Assembly: GCA_000981645.1 (NCBI GenBank)
Contig: LAQC01000006.1
Span: 29,963 to 72,649, forward strand
DNA length: 42,687 nt
Direction of reading: 5' to 3'
Origin: Cryomorphaceae bacterium ASP10-05a
GTDB taxonomy: Bacteria; Bacteroidota; Bacteroidia; Flavobacteriales_D; Sanyastnellaceae
The notes below the pieces were generated by a model. It ran no database searches and was not told the DNA's origin. It was given only the letters and a program-made list of their open reading frames with translations. This document shows, piece after piece, positions 14,609-23,678 of this stretch. Within the stretch, counting starts at the first letter, position 1. The number at the start of each line of letters is the position of its first letter. Position numbers and translations under genes: made by a program.

Positions 14609-17245
14609 ATGGCTAGAAGAAAACCAGTGTTAAAGAACAAGAACAAATCAGCTGACCCAGCTGTGAAGTCTATTTCTAAAACTAAAAAAGTGAAAGCTAC
14701 TCCAAGTACGAAAGGCCCTAACGCAATAACTAAGTTAATGGCTGATTCGCGTACTCCTAAAGTTTTAGGGCTTGGATTAATTATGACTTCCTTATTCCTG
14801 CTCGTTTCTGCGGTTAGTCATTACTTTTCTTACGCGCATGATGCAGTTCTTCTGGAAGGAACAGTTGAGTTCTCGTTAGACAATGCCGCTAGACAATATC
14901 AAAACTATCTAGGTAAGCTAGGCGCATTGGCAGGAGACTTTTTCGTAAAAAAAGGATTTGGTTTTGCTGTTTTCATTCCTATTGTACTTTTAGGAGCTTG
15001 GGGTGCTAAAGTGCTCAGGCCAGCGCTTACTTTTAAAATGTATTCCCTTTGGATTAAGGGAGCTTTTCTATCCTTCTGGATTTGCATAGCAGCCTCTTTT
15101 CCATTCCTATCTGAAGTTTTAATGCCTAGTGGAGAGAGCATTATTCAGGACTCTCAACTTTTAGGTGGTGGTGTCGGTTTTGGCTTAAGTCTTTGGTTAA
15201 AAAACATTATGGGGACTCTCGGAACGGCACTCCTGCTGCTGCTCTCTATGGGTGTTTTCTTAATCGTAAGTTATGATGGTCTCTTAGATAAATTGGTTCG
15301 TAGCTTTTCTAAGTTGCAACGCGGAAATTCTGAACCCGTGTATGATGACGCAGAAGAGACTAATTCTTCAAACTCTTTAAAAGGTGGAAATGAAAATCTG
15401 ACCGATGAGACGACAGAAGAAGTAAGCAATGAGTCGGATTTAATAGATGACATCTTAGCAGACGATGAGGATCCTGATGAATTAGACAATCTTATAAATG
15501 ACATAAATTCTGACGACACAGAAGAAACACTTGAACTAAAAACGCCTGAATCGGAAACCACTCTAGAGCCGGAATTAGCTTCTACTGCGGAAGAGAAGAA
15601 GGACGATGATTTCGAAACAGTAACAAAACCTGTGGCTTCAACGACCTCTGAGGTAGATTCAGAATTGGACGTAGAAATAGCTATTGAGAAAGAAGAGGCG
15701 GTATTATCTGAAGTACAAATAGACAAAAAGGTTCAGGAGTTTGGAGAATACGACCCTAAACTTGACTTAAGCAGATATGAACTACCTAGTATAGATATTC
15801 TCGCAGAGCATGGTTCTAGTCAGGTCCAAATAAATAAGGAGGAGCTAGAGGTAAACAAAAATAAAATTGTAGAGACACTCAATAACTACAAGATAGAAAT
15901 CTCAAAAATTAAAGCTACCGTAGGACCTACAGTAACTCTCTATGAGATTATTCCTGCACCTGGGGTGAGAATAAGTAAGATTAAAAATCTAGAAGATGAT
16001 ATCGCTTTAAGTTTAGCGGCCTTAGGAATTAGAATCATAGCTCCTATCCCTGGTAAAGGTACCATAGGAATAGAGGTTCCGAACTCTGACCCTCAAATAG
16101 TTTCTATGAAGAAACTTATAGCATCAGACAAGTTCCAAAACTCAAAAATGGAACTTCCAATAGCGTTAGGTAAAACTATTTCTAACGAGACACTTATAGT
16201 AGACCTGGCTAAGATGCCTCACTTATTAATGGCCGGTGCTACAGGCCAAGGTAAGTCTGTGGGGCTTAATGCTATTCTAGTTTCTCTTCTTTATAAAAAA
16301 CATCCTGCTCAGATTAAGTTTGTTTTAGTAGACCCTAAGAAAGTAGAGCTTACCCTATTTAATAAAATCGAAAGGCACTATTTAGCAAAACTTCCAGATG
16401 AAGAAGAAGCTATTATTACGGATGTAAGTAAGGTGGTGAAAACCCTTAACTCTTTATGTATAGAAATGGATCAGCGTTATGAGCTTCTCAAAAACGCCAT
16501 GGTTAGAAACATTAAGGAGTACAATGTTAAGTTCGTTCAACGTAAGTTGAATCCTGAAAACGGACATAAGTACATGCCTTATATCGTACTGGTAGTAGAT
16601 GAGTTTGCAGATTTAATTATGACTGCGGGTAAGGAGGTAGAAACTCCTATAGCGCGTTTAGCTCAGCTTGCTAGAGCCATAGGTATTCATTTAATCATAG
16701 CTACTCAAAGACCATCTGTAAATATTATAACAGGAACCATAAAAGCTAACTTCCCAGCTAGAATAGCCTTTAGAGTTACCTCTAAAATAGACTCTAGAAC
16801 AATTTTAGATGCTGGAGGAGCAGACCAGCTAATAGGGCGTGGAGATATGCTTTACTCTTCAGGAAGCGAATTAATACGTCTTCAGTGCGGTTTTGTGGAT
16901 ACTCCTGAAGTAGATGAAATATGTGACTTCATCGGTAGCCAGCAAGGCTATCCTACCGCTTTTATTCTTCCTGAATTTATAGATGAAAATGCCGCAGAAG
17001 TTGGCACAATGGCTGCGGAAGATAGAGACTCTATGTTTGACGAAGCCGCTCGATTGATCGTAATGCATCAGCAGGGTTCTACTTCTCTTATTCAAAGAAA
17101 ACTAAAGCTAGGGTACAACCGAGCTGGGCGAATCATAGATCAATTAGAAGCCGCGGGAATAGTCGGGCCTTTCGAAGGAAGTAAAGCCCGAAAAGTCTTA
17201 GTCCCAGACGACTATAGTTTGGAACAGTTATTGGGTAATAATTAG
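14609..17245 (+). CDS. ftsK: DNA translocase FtsK/SpoIIIE
   Basis: Membrane-anchored hexameric DNA pump that clears chromosome termini from the division septum and activates Xer recombination. The 878-residue protein has a basic N-terminus, four hydrophobic segments (about 50-215), and a highly acidic Glu/Asp/Ser/Thr-rich linker (about 230-390). The motor has Walker A GATGQGKSVGLN (Lys549) and Walker B IVLVVDEFADLIM. The C-terminal gamma winged helix (TSLIQRKLKLGYNRAGRIIDQLEAAGIVGP) is the part that reads polar DNA motifs and contacts XerD. The linker is far shorter than in E. coli FtsK. lolA-like follows 13 bp downstream, the same order as in E. coli. The xerD partner is in this window at 32871. 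Confidence 0.97.
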   Translation: MARRKPVLKNKNKSADPAVKSISKTKKVKATPSTKGPNAITKLMADSRTPKVLGLGLIMTSLFLLVSAVSHYFSYAHDAVLLEGTVEFSLDNAARQYQNYLGKLGALAGDFFVKKGFGFAVFIPIVLLGAWGAKVLRPALTFKMYSLWIKGAFLSFWICIAASFPFLSEVLMPSGESIIQDSQLLGGGVGFGLSLWLKNIMGTLGTALLLLLSMGVFLIVSYDGLLDKLVRSFSKLQRGNSEPVYDDAEETNSSNSLKGGNENLTDETTEEVSNESDLIDDILADDEDPDELDNLINDINSDDTEETLELKTPESETTLEPELASTAEEKKDDDFETVTKPVASTTSEVDSELDVEIAIEKEEAVLSEVQIDKKVQEFGEYDPKLDLSRYELPSIDILAEHGSSQVQINKEELEVNKNKIVETLNNYKIEISKIKATVGPTVTLYEIIPAPGVRISKIKNLEDDIALSLAALGIRIIAPIPGKGTIGIEVPNSDPQIVSMKKLIASDKFQNSKMELPIALGKTISNETLIVDLAKMPHLLMAGATGQGKSVGLNAILVSLLYKKHPAQIKFVLVDPKKVELTLFNKIERHYLAKLPDEEEAIITDVSKVVKTLNSLCIEMDQRYELLKNAMVRNIKEYNVKFVQRKLNPENGHKYMPYIVLVVDEFADLIMTAGKEVETPIARLAQLARAIGIHLIIATQRPSVNIITGTIKANFPARIAFRVTSKIDSRTILDAGGADQLIGRGDMLYSSGSELIRLQCGFVDTPEVDEICDFIGSQQGYPTAFILPEFIDENAAEVGTMAAEDRDSMFDEAARLIVMHQQGSTSLIQRKLKLGYNRAGRIIDQLEAAGIVGPFEGSKARKVLVPDDYSLEQLLGNN
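15314..15322 (+). repeat. TTGCAACGC 9-mer, copy 4
   Basis: Exact copy within ftsK, in frame as TTG CAA CGC (Leu-Gln-Arg) at the start of the linker. Confidence 0.7.
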
Positions 17246-17258
17246 AAATTAAGAAAAA

Positions 17259-17897
17259 ATGAATATGTTTAAAGGAATACTATTTTCTGCTGCTGTGCTC
17301 CTAGGCAGCATAGCTATGACTCAAGATGCTAAAGCGGTTCTAGATAAAGTTAGCCAAAACGTAAAAGGATATTCTGCCATGTATGTAGAATATGAAATGC
17401 AACTGAATGATGAGAAAGCAGGAGGAGCTATAGCCAGTGAACAAGGGAAGGCATGGATAAATGGAGAAAAGTTCAAAATAGAAACTCCTGACTTCCATAT
17501 TTATACTGATGGTGATACTTTTTGGGCATATTCTAAAGCTGATAATGCTTGCACTATTAATGACTATTCCGAAATACAGGAGGACAAAGGATTCAGTCCT
17601 TCAGACTTATTTACTATATGGGAAACAGGATTCAAACACGAACATAAAGGAGTAAAAGGTGGATTAACTCAAATCAACCTTTACCCTACTGATAGCGAAA
17701 ATTCTTTTCATACTATTGTCATGCACATAGATGAGAGAACTTCTCAAATTAAGAAAGCTCAAATGAAAAGCAGGGATGGACAGGAAATGATTTATGACAT
17801 AAAAAAATTCACTCCTAACCCTGACGTTACAGAAGAGACATTCCAGTTCGACCCATCAGATTATCCAGGTGTTGATATGGACGACCAGAGGTTTTAA
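17259..17897 (+). CDS. lolA: LolA-family outer-membrane lipoprotein carrier-like protein
   Basis: Predicted periplasmic carrier of lipoproteins from inner to outer membrane, 212 residues. It has a signal peptide (MNMFKGILFSAAVLLGSIAMTQ, cleavage near residue 21), followed by AVLDKVSQNVKGYSAMYVEYEM, the typical LolA opening with a helix and first beta strand. The middle has GKAWINGEKFKIETPD and an 'IYTDGDTFWAYSKADN' strand pair, also usual for LolA. Its location right after ftsK matches the E. coli ftsK-lolA order and strengthens the call. Bacteroidota have several LolA-like paralogues, so a specialised role is possible. A bidirectional terminator follows. Confidence 0.85.
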   Translation: MNMFKGILFSAAVLLGSIAMTQDAKAVLDKVSQNVKGYSAMYVEYEMQLNDEKAGGAIASEQGKAWINGEKFKIETPDFHIYTDGDTFWAYSKADNACTINDYSEIQEDKGFSPSDLFTIWETGFKHEHKGVKGGLTQINLYPTDSENSFHTIVMHIDERTSQIKKAQMKSRDGQEMIYDIKKFTPNPDVTEETFQFDPSDYPGVDMDDQRF

Positions 17898-17922
17898 TAG
17901 AATTAAAGATTATCACAAGAGA

Positions 17923-17957
17923 AAAAAGGGCTTTCAAATTTGGAAGCCCTTTTTTTG
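17923..17957. terminator. Bidirectional intrinsic terminator
   Basis: GGGCTTTC (17928-17935) pairs with GGAAGCCC (17942-17949), with one G-T-type mismatch. It is flanked by an A-run on the left and a run of seven T on the right (17950-17956). It can serve both the ftsK-lolA unit and the convergent phosphatase gene. Confidence 0.8.
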
Positions 17958-17988
17958 GTTATGAACTGGTTGGGTTATTCAAATAACT

Positions 17989-19476
17989 TTATACTTTAAT
18001 CCCTACTATACTTACATCGTCTATTTGCTCACATTCTCCTCTCCAGTTATTAAAGACACTCAAGATAACTTCTTTTTGCACCCCCATTGATTTCCTGCTG
18101 TTTTCGAGAAGCATTTCATAAAACTTCGCACTTAAGAACTTTTTATTTTTAGGTCCTCCAAATTGATCTCTAAAGCCATCACTGAATGAGTACATAATAT
18201 CTCCCGGTTCCAGAAGTACTGTATGACAATTATAAGTCCTATTCGGATCGTAATGAGCTCCTCCAACAGGGTATTTATCTCCTTTAAGATGAATGGTTTG
18301 TCTATTCCTTACTATGAGTGAATTTTGATTGGCTCCTGCAAACTGTAACGTTAAATTCTCTCTATCCAAAAGCGCTATAGATACTGCCATTCCATCATCC
18401 AAATTTTCTTCTTTTTCCTGCTGTAATAGAGTTATTAGCTTTTTATTGGTTAGATTGAGAATCTCATTTGGCCTTGTAATCCCATAATTAACCACGATTT
18501 CATTGAATATAGTATTTCCCAGCACAGACATCATAGCGCCCGGAACTCCGTGACCTGTGCAGTCTGCATGAATCAGTATGTACTTCTCAGTACCTCTCAC
18601 CTTATGATGCCAGTAAAAATCACCACTCACAGTATCCTTGGGAAGGTTAATAATAAAGAAGTCGCTAAAATCGTTTTTAAGCTTTTTATTATCCGGCCAT
18701 AGAGCTTTCTGAATTCTTCTAGCATAATTAATGCTGCTATTTATCTCCTGCTGTCTATAGCTAGCCATCTTTGATTTCTCAAACTCAAACTCATTTTGCT
18801 TTTTCTCTACAGCTATTACTTTAGCTATAAATCGAAACACAACCAATCCTATAAGAAGATAAAAAACCACACTATACATAGCATCACTAACTAGCGCTGC
18901 TCTTGAGCTTAGTAAAAACTCATTAAAAGGCACGTCCATCTCTAACGCTCCAATCACTCTGCCATCTGGTGTTCGAATTGGCGAAATAACAGATAACCAT
19001 TTACCCTTTTTAGTTTCATGTTTCTCTAATTGACCGCCATTATGGTACAAATTATGAAATTCTTCAGGAAACTCTGAATAGTCGTGTCTGAAATATGGAC
19101 TCTCATTTGAGGTTAATCCAAATTCATATCCTCCAGTGCTATTATTCTTGTGGACCGTATAAATTGGAGATTCTAAATGATTATTCTCAAAACATTTCTT
19201 TAAAATCGAATGGTACTTTTGATATAATTCAGGCTGATTATCTATTTGAATTTGGTCTTTATTAGGATTAGAAAGCATTATGGATTCTAATTCAAAAGGG
19301 TCTATTCCTGAAACAAGAGCATTAGACACCGCCTGAAGCTTGCTCATCTCTATAGTCTTTGCCTGATCTATACTATTGAAGTAATTAAATCCAATAAAGT
19401 ATGACGTAAGCAACACTAGCCCTAAAAAAATGACTACAAATACTTTTCCAGAACTGAGGATAAAAGTGGGTTTCAT
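17989..19476 (-). CDS. Membrane-bound SpoIIE-type protein serine phosphatase
   Basis: Predicted signalling phosphatase of 495 residues. TM1 (about 11-31) and TM2 (about 196-221) enclose an extracytoplasmic sensor region with KGKWLSVISPIRTPDGRVIGALEMDVPF, resembling CACHE/PAS-like sensors. The cytoplasmic part has YARRIQKALWPD, then VSGDFYWHH, HADCTGHGVPGAMMSVLG, and FSDGFRDQFGG and IDDVSIVGIKV, the metal-binding motifs of the PP2C/SpoIIE fold. Such proteins usually dephosphorylate anti-sigma-factor antagonists (RsbV-like) in partner-switching systems, but no RsbW/RsbV-type partner is adjacent. The ligand and target are unknown. Confidence 0.9.
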   Translation of the reverse strand: MKPTFILSSGKVFVVIFLGLVLLTSYFIGFNYFNSIDQAKTIEMSKLQAVSNALVSGIDPFELESIMLSNPNKDQIQIDNQPELYQKYHSILKKCFENNHLESPIYTVHKNNSTGGYEFGLTSNESPYFRHDYSEFPEEFHNLYHNGGQLEKHETKKGKWLSVISPIRTPDGRVIGALEMDVPFNEFLLSSRAALVSDAMYSVVFYLLIGLVVFRFIAKVIAVEKKQNEFEFEKSKMASYRQQEINSSINYARRIQKALWPDNKKLKNDFSDFFIINLPKDTVSGDFYWHHKVRGTEKYILIHADCTGHGVPGAMMSVLGNTIFNEIVVNYGITRPNEILNLTNKKLITLLQQEKEENLDDGMAVSIALLDRENLTLQFAGANQNSLIVRNRQTIHLKGDKYPVGGAHYDPNRTYNCHTVLLEPGDIMYSFSDGFRDQFGGPKNKKFLSAKFYEMLLENSRKSMGVQKEVILSVFNNWRGECEQIDDVSIVGIKV

Positions 19477-19540
19477 ATAAGTAATGCTAGTAAATTTAGC
19501 ACCTTTACTTTACTCTTAAAGCGCCCTAAAGGTTACGCAA

Positions 19541-21355
19541 TCACTTTTTCTCTTTAAGCTCAAAGTCCTCAAAATACAACATGTGAATGCCGTGATTCTC
19601 AAATCCGGAATCTGGACCAACAGCCTGAAAACTAAACACTAAATCAACTAAGTCATCAGTGTTCATCTCATCGAAATAGAACGGGAAGTCCAATCCATAA
19701 TCAATTAAACCTCTCCCATAGTAAAGCATTATATCATGGCCAAGAACGCTATACTCATCTATTATCTCATTGTATTCAGAATTATATAACTTCTGAAACT
19801 CCATCATTACTTCAGAATTATAATTATTCGTGAATGATGAAGGGATATGCACATTAAACCTATTTCTAACTGATGCGTCCACATAATCGTTATCAATCCA
19901 TTTATCTGTTAAGTAGATAGTTAAATCCTGGTCTTCGCTTATAAATGGCAGGATATTTACCAATGTCCCTAAAGAAATTTTCTCCTCCGAAGGCATTACC
20001 AATATATTCTCACTAGAGTCAGACATAGCCGCATTTAAACTAGCCACAGTGAGCTTATCCACCTCTATCTCACTCAGTTTTCTCTTCTCCATCTCCGTGC
20101 TGTCAGCTAGAATCGAATAATACTCTCTTTTAAATACCTGAATGTTTCTTTTATCCTTCACCCATTTAGTAGTAACTAGTATTACGTTTGGGTTAGTAGT
20201 AAGATTAGCTATATACTTTCCCGCTTCTCCCATCATCGTACTTCCGGCTGGAGTCACCTTACTCACATGAGAGTTACTTAATAATATCTTTCCGCTTTGA
20301 GGAGTAGGACAAACTACATGAGCATCACTTCCAGAGGCTATTTCGATCACCTTAGCTAAAGATTCTTTTTGGAATGGCCCTATAAACAAATCCATCTGTT
20401 GAAGCTTTTCATCACTTGCCAAGAGCGTAAGCTCTTCTTTATCATCAGTAACATTAAGAACATGTAAGTTCACAGAAAGCCCCTCTTCTTTTAGCTTCTG
20501 TGCGGCTAAGAAACTTCCTCTATAAAAGCTCAGCGCTACATTCTGTATTCTCCTTTCTTTACTGGACAGCTCATCTAACCCTAACCTACTAGAGTAAAAC
20601 GGCAACGCTAAAGCCACATTATATTCAGCTCTAAAAGGATTATCTCCTTTCATTTTTGGTTTCCAGGAATTAATCACATCATTAACAGAGCTTTCATCTT
20701 TACTCTTCTCTTCATCAAGTGAGATAGGGATATTAATTACTTGCCTAGCTTTTAATCCTTCTGGTAGACCGTCATTTATATCTAATATGTCCTTAATCTT
20801 CACAGCATACTTTTTACTCACCCCATAAAGGGTTTCTCCAGGTAAAACTTGATGTGTTTTCCATTTAGAGATACTGAAGTTAACAGGCGGAGATACGCTC
20901 ACAACCGAGTTCACGTCATTAACTGGGATTTTTAATTCGTTCCCTTTTTTTATTCCCGAATTAGCCTCATGGTTTAGCTCTAGAACATCATTAATATCTA
21001 CAGTATATCTTCTGCATATAGAAAACAAGGTCTCTTTTTTTAATACCCTGTGAATTAAAAATCCATCCTCTATTCTTACCGGGTTGGTTATTTCTCCGGG
21101 CTTAATATTTGGACTAACAGGGATATATATAGTCTGACCTACATTTAGCCCTCCAATTAAAAGCTCCGCATTATAATTCCTAATAATCTCTTCATCAGAA
21201 TCATAGAGCGTAGCTATGGCATATAGGGTATGACCTGACTCTACTTTATGCTGATAATATTTCTCTCCTTCTTTTTCTACAATAGTAAAGTTTTGACTAT
21301 AGCTAATAATCGACAAAAACAAAAGAAAGAAGCTTACTAAAATATTCTTAATCAT
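19541..21355 (-). CDS. LysM-repeat protein with periplasmic-binding (LppC-like) domain
   Basis: A 604-residue secreted protein. The frame extends to 21382, but the ATG at 21355 gives a proper signal peptide (MIKNILVSFFLLFLSIISYSQ) and was chosen. Three LysM domains follow (about 30-75, 100-145, 170-215; YKHKVESGHTLYAIA, HRVLKKETLFSIC, HQVLPGETLYGVS), expected to bind peptidoglycan. The C-terminal half begins YNVALALPFYSSRLG and looks like a type I periplasmic-binding fold (LFIGPFQKESLAKVIEIA, VVCPTPQSGK). That combination resembles the penicillin-binding-protein activator LpoA/LppC or an ABC substrate-binding fold. It lies 58 bp after guaA on the same strand. Role inferred: cell-wall sensing or synthesis. 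Confidence 0.85.
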   Translation of the reverse strand: MIKNILVSFFLLFLSIISYSQNFTIVEKEGEKYYQHKVESGHTLYAIATLYDSDEEIIRNYNAELLIGGLNVGQTIYIPVSPNIKPGEITNPVRIEDGFLIHRVLKKETLFSICRRYTVDINDVLELNHEANSGIKKGNELKIPVNDVNSVVSVSPPVNFSISKWKTHQVLPGETLYGVSKKYAVKIKDILDINDGLPEGLKARQVINIPISLDEEKSKDESSVNDVINSWKPKMKGDNPFRAEYNVALALPFYSSRLGLDELSSKERRIQNVALSFYRGSFLAAQKLKEEGLSVNLHVLNVTDDKEELTLLASDEKLQQMDLFIGPFQKESLAKVIEIASGSDAHVVCPTPQSGKILLSNSHVSKVTPAGSTMMGEAGKYIANLTTNPNVILVTTKWVKDKRNIQVFKREYYSILADSTEMEKRKLSEIEVDKLTVASLNAAMSDSSENILVMPSEEKISLGTLVNILPFISEDQDLTIYLTDKWIDNDYVDASVRNRFNVHIPSSFTNNYNSEVMMEFQKLYNSEYNEIIDEYSVLGHDIMLYYGRGLIDYGLDFPFYFDEMNTDDLVDLVFSFQAVGPDSGFENHGIHMLYFEDFELKEKK

Positions 21356-21413
21356 ACCTATCAAGTAAAACATTAATACCAACGTAATATCATGCCAATT
21401 ATTAATTTATTAA

Positions 21414-22946
21414 CTATTCCCACTCAATAGTAGCAGGTGGCTTAGAGCTTATATCATATACTACTCTATTAATTCCTTTAACTTTATTAATAATAGAATT
21501 ACTCACTTCTGCTAAAAACTCAAAAGGAAGATGACACCAATCAGCTGTCATTCCATCTGTAGAAGTAACCGCTCTTAGAGCCACAGCTTGCTCATAAGTT
21601 CTTTCATCACCCATAACGCCTACGGTTTGTACTGGTAGGAGAATCGTTCCTGCTTGCCATACTTCATCGTATAAATTATGCTCTTTCAATAGAGAAATCC
21701 ACACATAATCAGCCTCTTGAAGAAGCCTTACTTTTTCAGGAGTAATGTCTCCTAAAATCCGAATAGCCAACCCTGGACCTGGAAAAGGATGTCTTCCTAA
21801 GATAGAATGACTAATTCCAAGTGCTTTTCCTACTCTTCTCACTTCATCCTTAAATAAAAGCCTCAACGGCTCCACTACTTCTAACTTCATAAAGTCTGGC
21901 AGACCTCCCACATTATGGTGAGATTTAATGGTTACAGAAGGACCTCCTGTTCCACTTACAGATTCTATTACATCCGGATATATAGTTCCTTGTGCTAGCC
22001 ATTTTACATTTTCTATGCTGTTAGACTCGGCATCGAAAACATCAATAAATACCTTACCTATAGCTTTTCTCTTAGCTTCTGGGTCTGAGAGTCCTTTTAA
22101 CTCGCTGTAAAACGCTTCTGAAGCATCCACTCCTTTTACATTTAAGCCCATGTGCTTATAACCCTCCAGCACTTCATCGTATTCGTTTTTTCTAAGGAGC
22201 CCATTATTTACGAATACACAGTAAAGATTATCTCCTATGGCGCGTTGCAATAAAACTGCTGCCACCGAGCTATCTACTCCACCACTTAATCCTAGGACTA
22301 CTTTATCATTCCCTATTTTCTTCTTTAGTTCTGCTATAGAAGCATCTACAAAAGAATCAGGAGTCCAACTTTGAGCACATCCGCCAATTTTGACTATAAA
22401 ATTCTCTATGAGTTTTTTCCCCGCTGAAGTATGGTACACTTCTGGATGAAACTGTATCGCATATGTTTTTTCACTATTAAATGCATAGCCCGCATTTTCT
22501 ACAGAAGAAGTGCTGCATATAAGCGTAGAGTCTGTAGGAAGTTCTTTAATAGAATCTCCATGACTCATCCACACTTGAGTAGGTGCATCTATTCCCTCTA
22601 ATAACTCATTAGAATTATTAACCGATTCAAGCATGGCTCTTCCATACTCTCTGGTTTCACTTGCCTCTACTCTCCCTCCATTTGATTGCGCCAAATATTG
22701 AGCGCCATAGCACACTCCTAAAAGTGGATATTTTCCTCGAATCCCAGAAAGATCAGGCCTCGGAGCATCTTCTTGCCTAACCGAAAACGGACTCCCCGAA
22801 AGAATCACACCTTTTATGTGGTCTCCAAGAGGTGGGATTTTATTCCAAGGATGAATCTCGGAATACACATTTAACTCTCTTATTCTTCTCGCTATAAGCT
22901 GAGTATATTGGCTTCCAAAATCCAATATTAGTATCATTTCTTCCAT
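21414..22946 (-). CDS. guaA: GMP synthase (glutamine-hydrolysing)
   Basis: Converts XMP to GMP using glutamine and ATP in purine biosynthesis. The 510-residue protein has an N-terminal class I glutamine amidotransferase domain, with nucleophile Cys79 in [10 protein letters not shown] and the partner pair His167 and Glu169 in FHPEV. The ATP pyrophosphatase domain has the PP-loop LSGGVDSSV (Ser221 to Ser226). The dimerisation/XMP domain ends PPATIEWE. The nucleophile loop has Ala where most GuaA have Met after GxCYG. The first ATG (22946) is used; the Met at 22937 ([11 protein letters not shown]) is also plausible because the -7 box lies only 4 nt upstream of the first ATG. Confidence 0.97.
   Translation of the reverse strand: MEEMILILDFGSQYTQLIARRIRELNVYSEIHPWNKIPPLGDHIKGVILSGSPFSVRQEDAPRPDLSGIRGKYPLLGVCYGAQYLAQSNGGRVEASETREYGRAMLESVNNSNELLEGIDAPTQVWMSHGDSIKELPTDSTLICSTSSVENAGYAFNSEKTYAIQFHPEVYHTSAGKKLIENFIVKIGGCAQSWTPDSFVDASIAELKKKIGNDKVVLGLSGGVDSSVAAVLLQRAIGDNLYCVFVNNGLLRKNEYDEVLEGYKHMGLNVKGVDASEAFYSELKGLSDPEAKRKAIGKVFIDVFDAESNSIENVKWLAQGTIYPDVIESVSGTGGPSVTIKSHHNVGGLPDFMKLEVVEPLRLLFKDEVRRVGKALGISHSILGRHPFPGPGLAIRILGDITPEKVRLLQEADYVWISLLKEHNLYDEVWQAGTILLPVQTVGVMGDERTYEQAVALRAVTSTDGMTADWCHLPFEFLAEVSNSIINKVKGINRVVYDISSKPPATIEWE
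22242..22250 (-). repeat. TTGCAACGC 9-mer, copy 5
   Basis: Exact copy on the minus strand in guaA, in frame as TTG CAA CGC (Leu-Gln-Arg, in LLQRAIG) just after the PP-loop. Confidence 0.7.
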
Positions 22947-22950
22947 GCTA

Positions 22951-22958
22951 CAAAGGTA
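22951..22958 (-). promoter_or_regulatory. guaA -7 promoter box
   Basis: TACCTTTG on the minus strand, a perfect TAnnTTTG match, ending 4 nt before the first guaA ATG. Transcription would start at or inside the first codons, implying a leaderless mRNA or use of the internal ATG at 22937. Confidence 0.5.
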
Positions 22959-23027
22959 GTTTCACCTAGTTCTAAAACCATCAGAAATAAATTTAATTTT
23001 TCACACAGTTTTGCCATTTTGTCCACG

Positions 23028-23035
23028 TAGTTTTG
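23028..23035 (+). promoter_or_regulatory. maf -7 promoter box
   Basis: TAGTTTTG, a perfect TAnnTTTG match, ending 4 nt before the maf ATG at 23040. A TTTTG lies at 23009-23013, giving a spacer of only 14 nt. This also suggests a leaderless or near-leaderless transcript, divergent from guaA. Confidence 0.4.
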
Positions 23036-23039
23036 TCCT

Positions 23040-23621
23040 ATGATTTTAGCTAATTTATCAAATAGAAATATTATTCTCGGGAGCGGTTCACCTAGAAGAA
23101 AATTACTTTTAGAAGGTTTGGGTATCTGCTTTTCAGTAAGAACCAAAAATGTGGAGGAGATCTATGATGAAAAATTGCAACGCGAAGAAGTTCCTAGATT
23201 TTTATCAGAACTAAAGGCAAATTCCTTCGAACACGATCTTAATCCTGAGGATTTGTTAATTACTAGTGACACCACAGTCTGTTTAAATAACATCATTCTT
23301 AATAAGCCTAAAGATCTTCATGAGGCTAAACTTATGCTTCAAACACTATCTGGTAAAACTCACACTGTGATAACAGCAGTGACGATTACCGATTTAGAAA
23401 AATGCGTGACCTTCCATGATGAAACTGAAGTTACTTTCAGAGAATTATCGGAAGAAGAGATAGATTATTACGTAGAAAAATTCAAGCCGCTAGATAAAGC
23501 AGGCGCATACGGAGCGCAAGAGTTCATGGGCTATATAGCGATAGAAAAGTTGGAAGGATCATATTTTAACGTGATGGGATTACCGGTTCACAGAGTTTTT
23601 GAGGAATTAAGTAACTGGTAG
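23040..23621 (+). CDS. maf: Maf-like nucleoside triphosphate pyrophosphatase
   Basis: House-cleaning pyrophosphatase that hydrolyses nucleoside triphosphates, including modified ones, to monophosphates. The 193-residue protein has the family's N-terminal LGSGSPRRKLLLEGLG (Ser-Pro-Arg-Arg, residues 17-20), the catalytic acidic motif ITSDTTV (Asp77, in place of the commoner ADT), and the C-terminal DKAGAYGAQEFMG and GSYFNVMGLPV. Length is normal. It is divergent from guaA with 93 bp between, and 57 bp upstream of an RND-type exporter on the same strand. The specific substrate (dTTP/UTP or m7GTP subfamily) cannot be decided by eye. Confidence 0.93.
   Translation: MILANLSNRNIILGSGSPRRKLLLEGLGICFSVRTKNVEEIYDEKLQREEVPRFLSELKANSFEHDLNPEDLLITSDTTVCLNNIILNKPKDLHEAKLMLQTLSGKTHTVITAVTITDLEKCVTFHDETEVTFRELSEEEIDYYVEKFKPLDKAGAYGAQEFMGYIAIEKLEGSYFNVMGLPVHRVFEELSNW
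23175..23183 (+). repeat. TTGCAACGC 9-mer, copy 6
   Basis: Exact copy in maf, in frame as TTG CAA CGC (Leu-Gln-Arg, in KLQREE). Confidence 0.7.
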
Positions 23622-23678
23622 GTGTAGAATAGTGATTTTTATGAGACAGCACAGACTTAATTTAGCTGTCAAGAAATA

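Noticed and set aside
15271-15726. 151-codon Ser/Val-rich minus-strand frame inside ftsK
   Set aside because: It is the complement of the repetitive acidic linker, so its length follows from that composition.
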